64,000 bases of DNA, from the NCBI GenBank assembly GCA_027924645.1, contig BSBN01001149.1:4402001-4466000 (forward strand). Direction: 5' to 3'. A model generated the notes under the pieces. The model was not told the DNA's origin, made no database searches, and saw only the letters and a program-made list of their open reading frames with translations. The stretch comes from Cunninghamia lanceolata (lineage: Eukaryota > Streptophyta > Pinopsida > Cupressales > Cupressaceae). Of this stretch, positions 48,717-57,716 are shown piece by piece; the stretch's first letter is position 1; each line of letters opens with the position of its first letter. The position numbers and the translations under genes are program-made.

Positions 48717-49585
48717 TTTGTATGTTGATGCATACAAAGGGAATGTGCAAGGTAGAATGTACATTGCGATGTACAAGGGTGAATGTATCTCCGACATACA
48801 AGTCAACATGCAAGCGTCGAGATACAAGGCTAACATACATTTGGTAGGGCCCACGGACATACAAGAGCAAATGTATGTGAAATATACATTCGCGATATGC
48901 AACTGGACAGGTACAAGGTGGATGCGACCAAGGAATTAATAGTATGTGTGAAATACTTTGAAATCCGCCATTGTATGTTTGGGATTGTATATTCTGATAT
49001 ACAATCAAATGTGCAAACAAAAGATACAAAGGAAAAATGTACAAGGATGGAATATACATTACAGATTCCTAGAATATTCGCTGCTTGTATATCGGGTCTG
49101 CATGTATTTTTAGTTTGTATGTTCAGACATACAATGGTTAGATACAATAGCCAACATGCAAGGAAAAGATACATTGCAGGCATATTCTAGGAAAGATTCC
49201 TTGTTTGTATGTGAAAGGGTGAATGTATGTTCAGACATACAAAGGTCATATGCAAAAGGGGATATACAACCCGAATGCGGAGGAGGTATCAAATGCAGTG
49301 AATGAAATTTGAGGTTCATGGGTTGTATAAAAGTGCTTGTATATGTCGATATACAATCCAATGTGCAATGAAAAGGATACAAGCCAGACTTCAAAAGGTG
49401 GTACATTCTGATGCATAATGATTTGAAGTCCGCGGCTTGTATGTATATGTGTGTTGTATATCGCGGATATACAAAGAAGAGATATACAAGCCGGACCCAA
49501 ATAGGTTTCCAATCTGCTCTATAACAGTTTGTGGTCCACCTTATATGTTGATCAGTTGTATATGCATTTGCTCATGCATATACAA
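48717..49585. repeat. Array of ten TGTAT...ATACA hairpins in the LTR
   Basis: Perfect stems: 48717-48738 (8 bp), 48758-48775 (7), 48784-48800 (5), 48870-48890 (7), 48983-49006 (10), 49115-49134 (8), 49224-49241 (7), 49337-49356 (8), 49454-49474 (9) and 49556-49585 (12, TTGTATATGCAT). Loops are 3-7 bases. The common core is TTGTAT-loop-ATACAA. The corresponding array in the 3' LTR is at about 58125-58995 and has begun to lose pairing at several stems. Confidence 0.85.
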
Positions 49586-50057
49586 GGGCGAAAAGGGCAA
49601 AATGAGGAGGCAAAAAGTCAGCGATGGAAGTTTGAGGTGCCTACGTGGCATGTTACCACAGGTTGGTGACTTTTTAGCATGTTTTGGAGCTGCTAATCTC
49701 AGTGATAGAATCAAGATCAATGGCTAGTTTCAAAGTTCGCAGCAGCGGTAGTTTTTGTGTAGCTGCGATCGCATTTAGGTAGGAAAAACTTCTGATGCAT
49801 TCGTTGCTGCACTTCTGAGGGATGCGGGTAGCTGAAGTATTGATGGCGGTTTTGCAAAGACGTGGTCTATGGAGTTAAGGCCCCAACTACCCAATTTGAT
49901 GTAAATCTTTGAGCGGCGGCTCTGATCCCGAGCCCACCTGCCTTCTCCTTTGTTTTCCTCGACTGCCTTCAATATTTTGGGCACCATTTCTGGTGCGGTG
50001 TATCTGGCAGGAATTTTGACTTGTCATGTAATTAATTGGCTGAATGTACAGTTTGGC

Positions 50058-50063
50058 TATATA
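50058..50063 (+). promoter_or_regulatory. TATA box of the 5' LTR
   Basis: tatata within ggctatataggg, conserved at 59465-59470 in the 3' LTR. It is the only well-formed TATA followed by a long transcribable R/U5 in both LTRs, so it is the likely start of the genomic RNA. Confidence 0.6.
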
Positions 50064-51004
50064 GGGGGTAAACTGTGTCATTCATGGTTGTTGAAAACTG
50101 GACGAATTTGGGTGTTGTGATAAGATACAACTTTATTGGTGGCCCTGTTCTGGATGTCTTGTGAGTTTATGAGTCTCATGTTGTATGTCTCATGCATAAA
50201 TTTACTGGTCTTATGTTGATTTAAATGAATAATGCTATATTGCATGTGTTCTATTATCTGTCTCCAAATTGAGTGTGTTCTTCTTTTGAATCTAAGCATC
50301 TAAGGGGTGTTCATGATTCTAGAATATATGTTCACTATATTGAATGCTTGATTTCTTACTTCTACTCAAGGAGTAGATTAAATGTTTTAGATCAAGTGTT
50401 GGGAGAAATGTACTGCAGTAAGGATGTTTGTAAGCAGAGATAACTGAATACTCAGTCTTGGGAAGTATCTGTAAGGTAGGTGCTAAGCAAACCCCCTTGA
50501 AATCCAGTCTTTGGTGTATGTTTATGCTGATCATTCACATGTGTATGTCTATTGACTCCGAGCCCTGGATAGGCACCAATCTAGTTTTGTGTTGAGGTTA
50601 CAACCAAGGTCCTAGTTTTGCTTCCAAATATAAATCAAACTCAAACTTCAAATACAAACCTTTTAGGACATTAGGACTAGTTTAGGACCGAAATCCTCTG
50701 TCTCACAACTGAACATAGGCCCAAAGCTAGCCCCTTTGCACTTATCTCACAGTTTTGGTCTGTATAAGAAAGGATTTATCTACTTTGTGTCAACATCCCA
50801 GCTAATTTGTAGATGCATTTCATAGATGTTGAATAGGGAATACCCCCCTTGGTTCCACGGAGCCTAAAGAATAAGAGGAGATATTTATAGAATCTATCTT
50901 CTATACTGTTGGCCCCTGGCCCATGAATCCTGTTGATCAATGATGGCTACTTTGTAGGGATAATTGGGAACAAGCATCTAGTCTAGGAAAATAACTAACA
51001 GATT

Positions 51005-51022
51005 TGGTGACTTTGCTGGGGA
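51005..51022 (+). other. Primer-binding site of the Tat element
   Basis: tggtgactttgctgggga lies four bases after the LTR end. It resembles the TGGCGACT.TGCTGGGGA type sites of Tat/Ogre elements, which I recall as tRNA-Arg primed. Two or three positions differ from that pattern, in the C-to-T direction. The tRNA identity was not tested. Confidence 0.7.
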
Positions 51023-51177
51023 ACTGCTTTGTGAGAGAACCCTGATTTTGAAAGAAAACAATTCCTAGTTATAGGTGGTGACTTCGAACCAATCTCCCAA
51101 TCGGTAAAGAAAAAAAATTTATACTAGGGAGAAGATCCCTGCGTAATTCTCTGTCTGAAGAATTACCTAGAAGAACG

Positions 51178-53220
51178 ATGTATAGGAAAAAAGGGACTGT
51201 TCAAGCCAGTCGAGAGGGTTCTCCCAGAAGTAATGATAATATTCAGGACAACCCAGGATCTTCAGAGCGGACAATACCTTATTTCTCAAACACTGAGGCT
51301 GAAATCTAGAATGTATATGAAAGACAATAGGGTAGTGGATTGAGAATGAGCTCAGAGGTGTTTCAGGAACGCCCTTTCCTTGATTCCCCTGAAAGATTTG
51401 AAGAAGCTGAATCCCTAAGGGATGATAATGATGATCAGAATGGAATGGGACCATCCTCTTCTATGCCCAAAGAGGAACAATTAGCCGAAGAAATCAAGAG
51501 TCTGAGAGCAGAATTAGAATATTTGCAAGCAGTAAAAATTAGAGATGACATGAGACAGAAAGTGCAGGCTCTTAGAACTACTCAAAATGATTCAGTTCCC
51601 ACCCTTGAAAATGCAAATATGCAGAGAAATCAGCACAAAAATGAAGTCTAGGATCAACATAATGATCAGAGACAGAATGCAAATAATGTTAGAGCACCAT
51701 TAAATAATGTAAGAAATTAGAATACAAATAGAAATGCTAATGTTAATCAATTTGGTAGACAACCTATGCAGCTGGATAGATTCAGACAGCTAGTTTTTGA
51801 TGGCATTCCTAGGTACCCCAATCCTATTGACAAACATGTGAGGCCGCAAGTGCCAAAATTTTTAGGAAATAATGTTGTATGAGGTGAAGACCACTTGAAA
51901 GATTTTTAGAATATCATGGACAACTTTGAGGTTGAGCATGAGGATGTTTTTATGAAATTATTTATGCAATCCTTAGTTGATGAGGCAAGAGAATGGTACA
52001 AGGGTCTGCCTGACAGGAGTATTTCATCATGGGAGGACTTCAGAAGAATTTTCAAGCAACAATATGGTGACAAAACTGATCCAAGTTTCTTCATTAATAA
52101 ATTCACTGGCATTACCAAAGGCTCAAATGAATAGGTTGCTGATTTCAATGCTAGATTCACTAAGGTGTTGAACAAACTGCCACATCACCTGAGGCCTAAT
52201 GAACCTATGTGCATAGTGTTGTACATAAATGCTTTTGATGCCAAAACAGCTTATGGATTAAGGGATAAAGGTCCTGCTAGCCTCAGAGATGCTTTCAAAA
52301 TCGCAAAAAATATTGAAAATAACAGAAAAGCATCTGGTAAGACAAACATAAGAGATGATGTAAAATTTTTGCAAAATCCAAATACTAAATCTCAAAGTGT
52401 TCAAGGCAATGCATCTACTTCTGAGGATAAATTAGATAAATTGACAACTATTGTCAAGGACCTGAGTTATAGAATGGCTAAAAATGAAAAGGGGGTAGGT
52501 CCTGACAGGCAAGTTTACCAAAGGCAAGAAAGAAGACCATCATTACATGATATGCCATATAATACCAATTGGCATAATGGTAAACCCATCCTCCCAAACA
52601 ACAACCCAAATCCAAGGACTCAAAATGTTAAGGAAACACCTGATCCTTTGAAGAAGGATGTTAATAGTGTTAATGACACCCCATGGTGCATAATATGTCA
52701 GATGCCTCACTCACAGTCACAATGTATGATTGCCCAGTCTCTATATAGTAATGTTGTTGCCTGTGATGAATGTAATGAACCGCATTGCATGGAGGATGAC
52801 AATGTCAATATGTTGTCTACAAACAGGGAGTATCCTTCTCATGATGTTGATGCAAGCACAAATAATGAGATTCAAGTCTGCCAGCAGTTTCCCTGTGATG
52901 AAGATGATGAAGATACTTATGCTTATGCTCAGGACTCACACAATTTCTTGAATAACTTGAGGAGACCTTCTGATGAAGAAATTAGATCCCTCATAGCTAC
53001 AGCAGTGGCTCAAATCAAAAGCAATTACAATCTCAGGGGTAAAGCCCAGGTAAGTAACTCACACCAACCAGAGAGTACTTTTGTGAACCAACCAGTGCAC
53101 AGTCATAAAGGGATTGAACCACAAAAGAAACAATGGAGCAATAATAAGCAAAAAATAGGTCATGATTCTTAAAGACTAGAAAATAGAATTCCCCAGGTTG
53201 AGGATCAAAATAAATTTTTT
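51178..53220 (+). pseudogene. gag region of the Tat element
   Basis: An acidic N-terminal part with a helical segment (EEQLAEEIKSLRAELEYLQA) precedes the retrotransposon gag core around 51900-52320: HLKDF, NFEVEHEDVFMKLFMQSL, EWYKGLPDRSISSWEDFRRI, FTKVLNKLPHHL. The core assembles the virus-like particle. Downstream is a Cys/His-containing stretch (PWCIICQMPHSQSQC near 52681-52725) in place of a classical CCHC knuckle, then an acidic tail. Eight stops fall up to 53170 and a ninth at 53221. Confidence 0.8.
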
Positions 53221-53553
53221 TAGATCAAAGATGACAATCAGAGAGCCATGAAAATTAAAGCTGGATCATACCAAGATAAAAATAAAACTGTAGATCAGGC
53301 TACAATTGTCATACAAAACTATGTTCCTTTTGACATAGCTCAAGTTTTATCCCAAGTAAAAGTCTCCGTTCCATTGATGGAGCTGATGAAAATTGAGGAG
53401 TTCAGAAATAAAACATTGTCCCTGATTTCAGGAGTACCTTGTCAAGCTAATCAAAATATTGAGACTCAGGGTAGGAAACAAGCCATGTATATTGATGAGG
53501 ATGAGACTCCTAAAGTATATTTAGGGATGAACATGACCAAATGCCCTTCATAG

Positions 53554-53960
53554 GTTGAACCATTTTATGTCTCCCTTGTCATAAATGGAAAAGTGGTTAG
53601 GAATTGTATGCTTGACTCAGGAGCATCAACGAACATCATGCCTTTGGCTATTATGCAGCAAGCTGGGTTAAAAATAGATAAGGCGTGTGGGAAATGATAT
53701 GCCATGGATGCTAGGGAAGTACCAGTCATTGGAATCATGAAAGATGTGGATTTCAGACTGGTAGCATATCTTGAAAAGACCTACAAAATGAATATAACTG
53801 TTGTTGATATCAAGCCACAATATGGCATGTTGTTGTCAAGAAGATGGGCAACATTGATTGGTGGGAGTATGCAATTAGACATGTCATATGCTATGATCCC
53901 TATGAATGGAAAGGATGTCAACTTGATTAGGGAAGAAAGGTCACTAGACACAGTTGAGGA
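53554..53960 (+). pseudogene. Aspartic protease domain of the Tat element
   Basis: Reads PFYVSLVINGKVVRNCMLDS, GASTNIMPLAIMQQAGLKI, then DAREVPVIGIMKDVDFRL. The catalytic Asp is in LDSGAS (codon 53614-53616). Retropepsins cut the polyprotein. A TGA at 53695 interrupts the domain and a TAG at 53551 precedes it. Confidence 0.8.
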
Positions 53961-54084
53961 TCAAGAATCAGAGGAGCATATATGTTTTGTGGATACTGAC
54001 TGTGATAATTTTAGAGTTGTCTCAGATGATAAATGAGGTAAAGGGAGAGATGTTTGTATTCAGGAGCTTGACCAACAGGGTCTC

Positions 54085-54540
54085 TAGACCATGTATTTTG
54101 ATGGAGCTTGTTCAAAGGAAGGCTCTGGTGCTGGAATTGTATTTCTGTCTCCAGCTGGTAAGCTTCTAAATTTCTCTTTCTTGCTGAAGTTTTCTTGTAT
54201 GAATAATATTGTAGAGTATGAAGCTCTGTTATTAGGATTGAATGTTGCTTTGAAGCATGGGATCAAGATGCTCAAAGTATTTGGGGATTCAGAGTTAGTT
54301 GTTTCCCAGGTTAGAGACAAGTATGCATCAAAGAATAAGAGGTTAAAACAGTACAAGCACGCTGTTTGAGATACAATTGAATTGTTTGATGCCTTTTCAA
54401 TAAACTGGATTGAGAGATCAAAAAATGTCAAGGCAGATTTTTTAGCTAATGTAGCCATAAGGCCAGATGATATCACTCTATCAGATGTCACAAATGTTGA
54501 AGTCAAACTTAGACTTGCAGTACCAGATAACGTATGTAGC
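54085..54540 (+). pseudogene. Second RNase H (archaeal-type, aRNH), placed before RT
   Basis: The segment reads YFDGACSKEGSGAGIVFLSP, then NNIVEYEALLLGLNVALKHG, KVFGDSELVVSQV, then FDAFSINWIERSKNVKADFL with A..A. The acidic catalytic residues (Asp of FDGA, Glu of EYEA, Asp of GDSE, Asp of KADF) are all present. This is the archaeal-type RNase H typical of the Tat lineage and distinct from the retrotransposon's own RNase H at 55860. In well-known Tat elements such as Ogre I recall the order RT-RH-aRH-INT; here aRH precedes RT in the same frame. A TAG (54085) and a TGA (54367) break it, and TGA-TAG follow at 54541-54546. Confidence 0.82.
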
Positions 54541-54879
54541 TGATAGGTGTTCGAAGATGACAAAGATTTACTGAGATTTCTATATTGCATTGATGAATAT
54601 GATAACCAGGAAGTGGATTTTCAGAACTTTGTAGAAGTTGTGAATGGGAAAGAAACTCTCTTAGGGAAGGAGGTAATTCAACTCAAAATAAATAAAATCC
54701 CCAGAGGGCTGGTTGCTTTAGAGAGAGCATTTGACAATAGGAACCAATTTGTTACAAAGGCATCTCCAACAAACAAGAATGACTTGGAGGAGATAAACTT
54801 GGGGACATCTAATGCCCCCAAAAAGGTATATATTGGCAAACAACTCAAACCACACATCAGAACTATGCTGACTGCACTA

Positions 54880-55850
54880 CTGAAAAAATATAAGCATGTC
54901 TTTGCCTAGTCATATGAGGACTTGAAAGCTTATAGAGAGGATTTATTCCAGCATGAAATCCCTTTGAAGCCTGGAACTAAACCATTCAGACAAAAACAAA
55001 GGCCTATCAACCCAACTTTAGCTCCAAAAATGCAAGAAGAGCTTATGAAGCTTAGGGAGGCTGGAATAATTATGCCCATCAGACACTCAACTTGGGTGTC
55101 CAACCTTGTCCCAGTTAGAAAGAAGAATGGTGACATAAGACTTTGTGTGGACTTTAGAAATTTGAATGTATCTTCTTTGAAGGATAATTATCTGTTGCCA
55201 AAAATGGAAGCCATGTTGCAGAAGGTGACTGGCTGTGAACTTTAATCCATGATGGATGGATTCTCAGGGTACAATCAAGTGAAAGTAAAAGAATCAGAAC
55301 AGTTCAAGACTACCTTCACCACTCCATGGGGAACCTATGTATATGTGAGAATGCCATTTGGACTGACAAATGCAGGTGCCACATTTTAGAGGGCTATGGA
55401 TGTTGCTTTTGCAGGATTAATTGATTCAATCCTAGCTGTATATCAGAATGATTTGACAACTTATTCAAAGAAGGAGGAGCAACATTGCATGCACTTAGAG
55501 AAGATTTTTATTAGAGCATTGGAATATGGCATCTCACTCAACCTAAAAAAATGTGCTTTTGGGGTAGTGGAAGGAAAATTGCTTGGGCACAGTGTTTCCA
55601 AGGATGGAGTCAGGATTGATCCTAAAAGGGTGGCTGCAATTGACAAAATTTAGATCCCTAGAATAGTGAAAGGTGTTCAGTCCTTCTTTGGACAAATTAA
55701 TTTTGTTAGGAGATTTGTTCCTAACTTTGCAGAGACCACAAAAGATGTCTCTAAAATGCTGAAGAAAGGTGCCATTGTCAAATGGGAAGATGAAGCAACT
55801 AAGTCATTTCAGAACATTAAAGAGGCTATAAAGATGGCTCCTGTGCTAAA
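54880..55850 (+). pseudogene. Reverse transcriptase domain of the Tat element
   Basis: Reads YEDLKAYREDLFQHEIPLKP, RQKQRPINPTLAPKMQEEL, STWVSNLVPVRKKNGDIRLC, VDFRNLN, DGFSGYNQV, MPFGLTNAGATF, AMDVAFAGLIDSILAVYQND and GVQSFFGQINFVRRFVPNFA. The order and spacing are those of Ty3 RTs. The catalytic box normally Tyr-x-Asp-Asp is Tyr-Gln-Asn-Asp at 55441-55452, so one of the two metal-binding Asp residues is lost. Stops at 54907, 55243, 55387 and 55651. Confidence 0.9.
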
Positions 55851-55854
55851 GTCT

Positions 55855-56240
55855 CCTGATTTTTCAAAGCCATTTCAGTTGTTCTCATTTGCTTCTTTCC
55901 ATACTATTGCTGCATGCTTACTGCAGAAGAATGAAGAAGGGTTTGAACAACCTAGAGCTTTCTTTAGCAGGTCATTGCAAGCTGCTGAGTTGAAGTATGA
56001 CATCATGGAGAAGCAGGCATATGCACTGGTTAGAGCAGTCAAGAGCTTCAAGCCATATTTGGTAGGCTCTCGGATAGTTGCATATGTGCCTCATGCAGCC
56101 GTCAAAGATATTTTTACTCAGCAGGAGGTAACCGGAAGAAGATGTAGGTGGATAAATAAATTACAAGAGTTCAACATTGAAATACAGATCACAAGATTGG
56201 TAAGAGGACAAGGTTTGGTAAAATTGATGACACAGTCAAA
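55855..56240 (+). pseudogene. RNase H domain (retrotransposon type) of the Tat element
   Basis: Reads SPDFSKPFQLFSFASFHTIA, FFSRSLQAAELKYDIMEKQA, YALVRAVKSFKPYL, AYVPHAAVKDIFTQQEVTGR, RWINKLQEFNIEI. It is typical of the connection/RNase H region after RT. It is less conserved in its acidic residues than the upstream aRNH, as is usual when Tat elements carry both. No stop lies within this segment. Confidence 0.82.
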
Positions 56241-56459
56241 TCTAGAGGCATGCCAAGTGAATGTAGTGCATAATGAAGTTGTAAATATGTCAGAATCTGA
56301 ATGGTATAAGGACATAGTACATTATTTGCAAAATTTGAACTGTCCTTCCCATCTCAGTGATAATCAAAAGAGGACCTTGAAGATACATGCTGTTAAATAC
56401 ATCATTGTTCAAGGAGAGTTGTATTGGAAAAATCCTGATGGTGTATTACTCAGGTGTAT

Positions 56460-57558
56460 AGATGAAAATCAGGCCAAGAATCTTCTAAGTGACATGCACA
56501 AGGGAGTGTGTGGTGGACACTATGTTGCCCAGACAACAGCCCACAAAATTCTCAGAGCAGGCTACTAGTGGCCAACTCTCTTCTCAGATGCACAAAAAAT
56601 GGTAAGAAAATGTGATTCTTGTCAAAGGTTCTCAGGAAAGCTAAAATATGAAGGTGCATTGCCCCTTAAGACTATAACTATAGAAGCTCCATTTCAGCAA
56701 TGGGGAATTGATTTTATAGGGGAAATCTCAAAAAAATCAAGTGGAGGACACAGTTGGATTTTGGTTGCTATTGATTACTTCACTAAATGGATTGAGGCCA
56801 TTCCAACTAAAAAAGCTACAAGCAAAGTGGTGATGGATTTCATTCTAGAAAATATTGTTATCAGATTTAGAGTACCAGCCAAAGTGGTCACAGATAATGC
56901 AATGTGCTTCAGGTCTGGTGAATTTATTGATTTTTGCAAAACTTATGGAATTGGTTTGTCTCATACATCACCATACCATCCACAAGGAAATGGTCAAGCA
57001 GAATCAAGAAACAAACGTCTCATGAAAATCATCAAAAAGCTGATAGATAAAAACAAGAGGGCTTGGGATTCAAAGCTGAAGTTGGCACTATGGGCTGACA
57101 GGGTGATAGTGAAAAGAGCAATTGGAAGGTCACCTTTTGAATTAGTTTATGGTGCAGCAGCTAAACTGCCTGTGAACAACCTCCTGCCAGTTTATAAGTT
57201 CATCCAAGGCAACGATGAGGAGATTGGGGACTCAATGTCTGAAAGAATAAATCAGCTGGTTGCATTAGATGAAATCAGATAGGAGGCACAGAAAACAAAT
57301 ATCAAGAAGCAACAAAAAGTGAAATATCTGTTTGATAAAAGGGCTACAGAAAGAAAGTTTCAGATAGGTGATATGGTCCTTGTATGGAATGCAAGAAGCT
57401 AGGATAAGGACAAACATGGTAAATTCGAGCCCCTATGGATTGGCCCATATCAAATTGGTAACATCCATGAGGATGATTCATATTTTCTCGAGGCCCTCAA
57501 TGGTGAATTACTGGAATTGCTTGTGCACGGTAAATTCCTTAAAGCTTATTTCTCATAG
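56460..57558 (+). pseudogene. Integrase of the Tat element
   Basis: The HHCC zinc finger is visible as MHKGVCGGH...RKCDSCQ (56494-56630). The catalytic core has Asp in GIDFIG, Asp in VTDNA and Glu in NGQAESRNK: all three DDE residues survive. A C-terminal GPY-type module (FEPLWIGPYQIG) follows. Stops at 56566, 57280 and 57400; the last in-frame TAG at 57556 is probably the natural end. Integrase joins the cDNA to the chromosome and makes the 5-bp duplication seen here. Confidence 0.9.
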
Positions 57559-57716
57559 ATGAATGTCTTCTGTGCACACTGTAAATTGGATGTAAATGTT
57601 TTGTACATGCCTTGTATAGTCAGTTGCATTTTGAGTTTTGCGTTTTGTCTGGTCTGCCCCGGAGTAGTCTAGTTCTTGTTGCAGTCTTACGCTTGCACGT
57701 CCCCAATCGGAGCCTG
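57559..57716 (+). other. Internal 3' end of the Tat element
   Basis: Short non-coding stretch before the 3' LTR. I could not see the expected polypurine tract directly next to 57717. Confidence 0.5.

Larger units (their letters stand above)
48309..51000 (+). repeat. 5' LTR of the Tat element (2692 bp)
   Basis: Starts TGTTGGTACC and ends ACTAACA, four bases before the primer-binding site. It contains a string of ten short perfect inverted repeats between 48717 and 49585, a TATA box at 50058, and about 940 bases of R/U5. Long overlapping ORFs on both strands at 48643-49512 come from the inverted repeats. Confidence 0.9.
51178..57558 (+). pseudogene. Tat gag-pol polyprotein, one frame, 23 internal stops
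   Basis: From ATG 51178 to TAG 57556 every recognisable segment is in one frame (2126 codons, no frameshift). Internal stops: TAG at 51307, 51328, 51649, 51718, 51907, 52132, 53221, 53551, 54085, 54544, 54907, 55387, 55651, 56566, 57280, 57400; TGA at 51880, 53695, 54034, 54367, 54541; TAA at 53170, 55243. Many fall where the family normally has Trp or Gln (for example before YFDGA, after KHVFA, after GATF). This is the mark of C-to-T change at CAG and at the complement of TGG. Gag and Pol in one frame without a shift is usual for this clade. The copy cannot make Pol without help. Confidence 0.9.

Noticed and set aside
48643..49512. Overlapping long ORFs on both strands in the 5' LTR, repeated at 58012-58919 in the 3' LTR, including Cys/Tyr/His-rich 'membrane-like' peptides
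   Set aside because: They arise because the region is a string of TTGTAT/ATACAA inverted repeats that read openly on both strands. They have no start context, no domain and no conservation of frame between the two LTRs.
50826..50826. 5' LTR end at 50826, where similarity to the 3' LTR stops
   Set aside because: The primer-binding site lies at 51005, the CA end at 51000 and the preserved AACA plus GGGTC at the 3' side show that the 3' LTR is deleted instead.
51178..57558. Reassigned UAG codon (stop read as an amino acid) as an explanation of the many in-frame TAGs
   Set aside because: TAG falls at both expected Gln and expected Trp positions, and TGA and TAA also occur, so a single reassignment cannot explain it. 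Mutation fits better.
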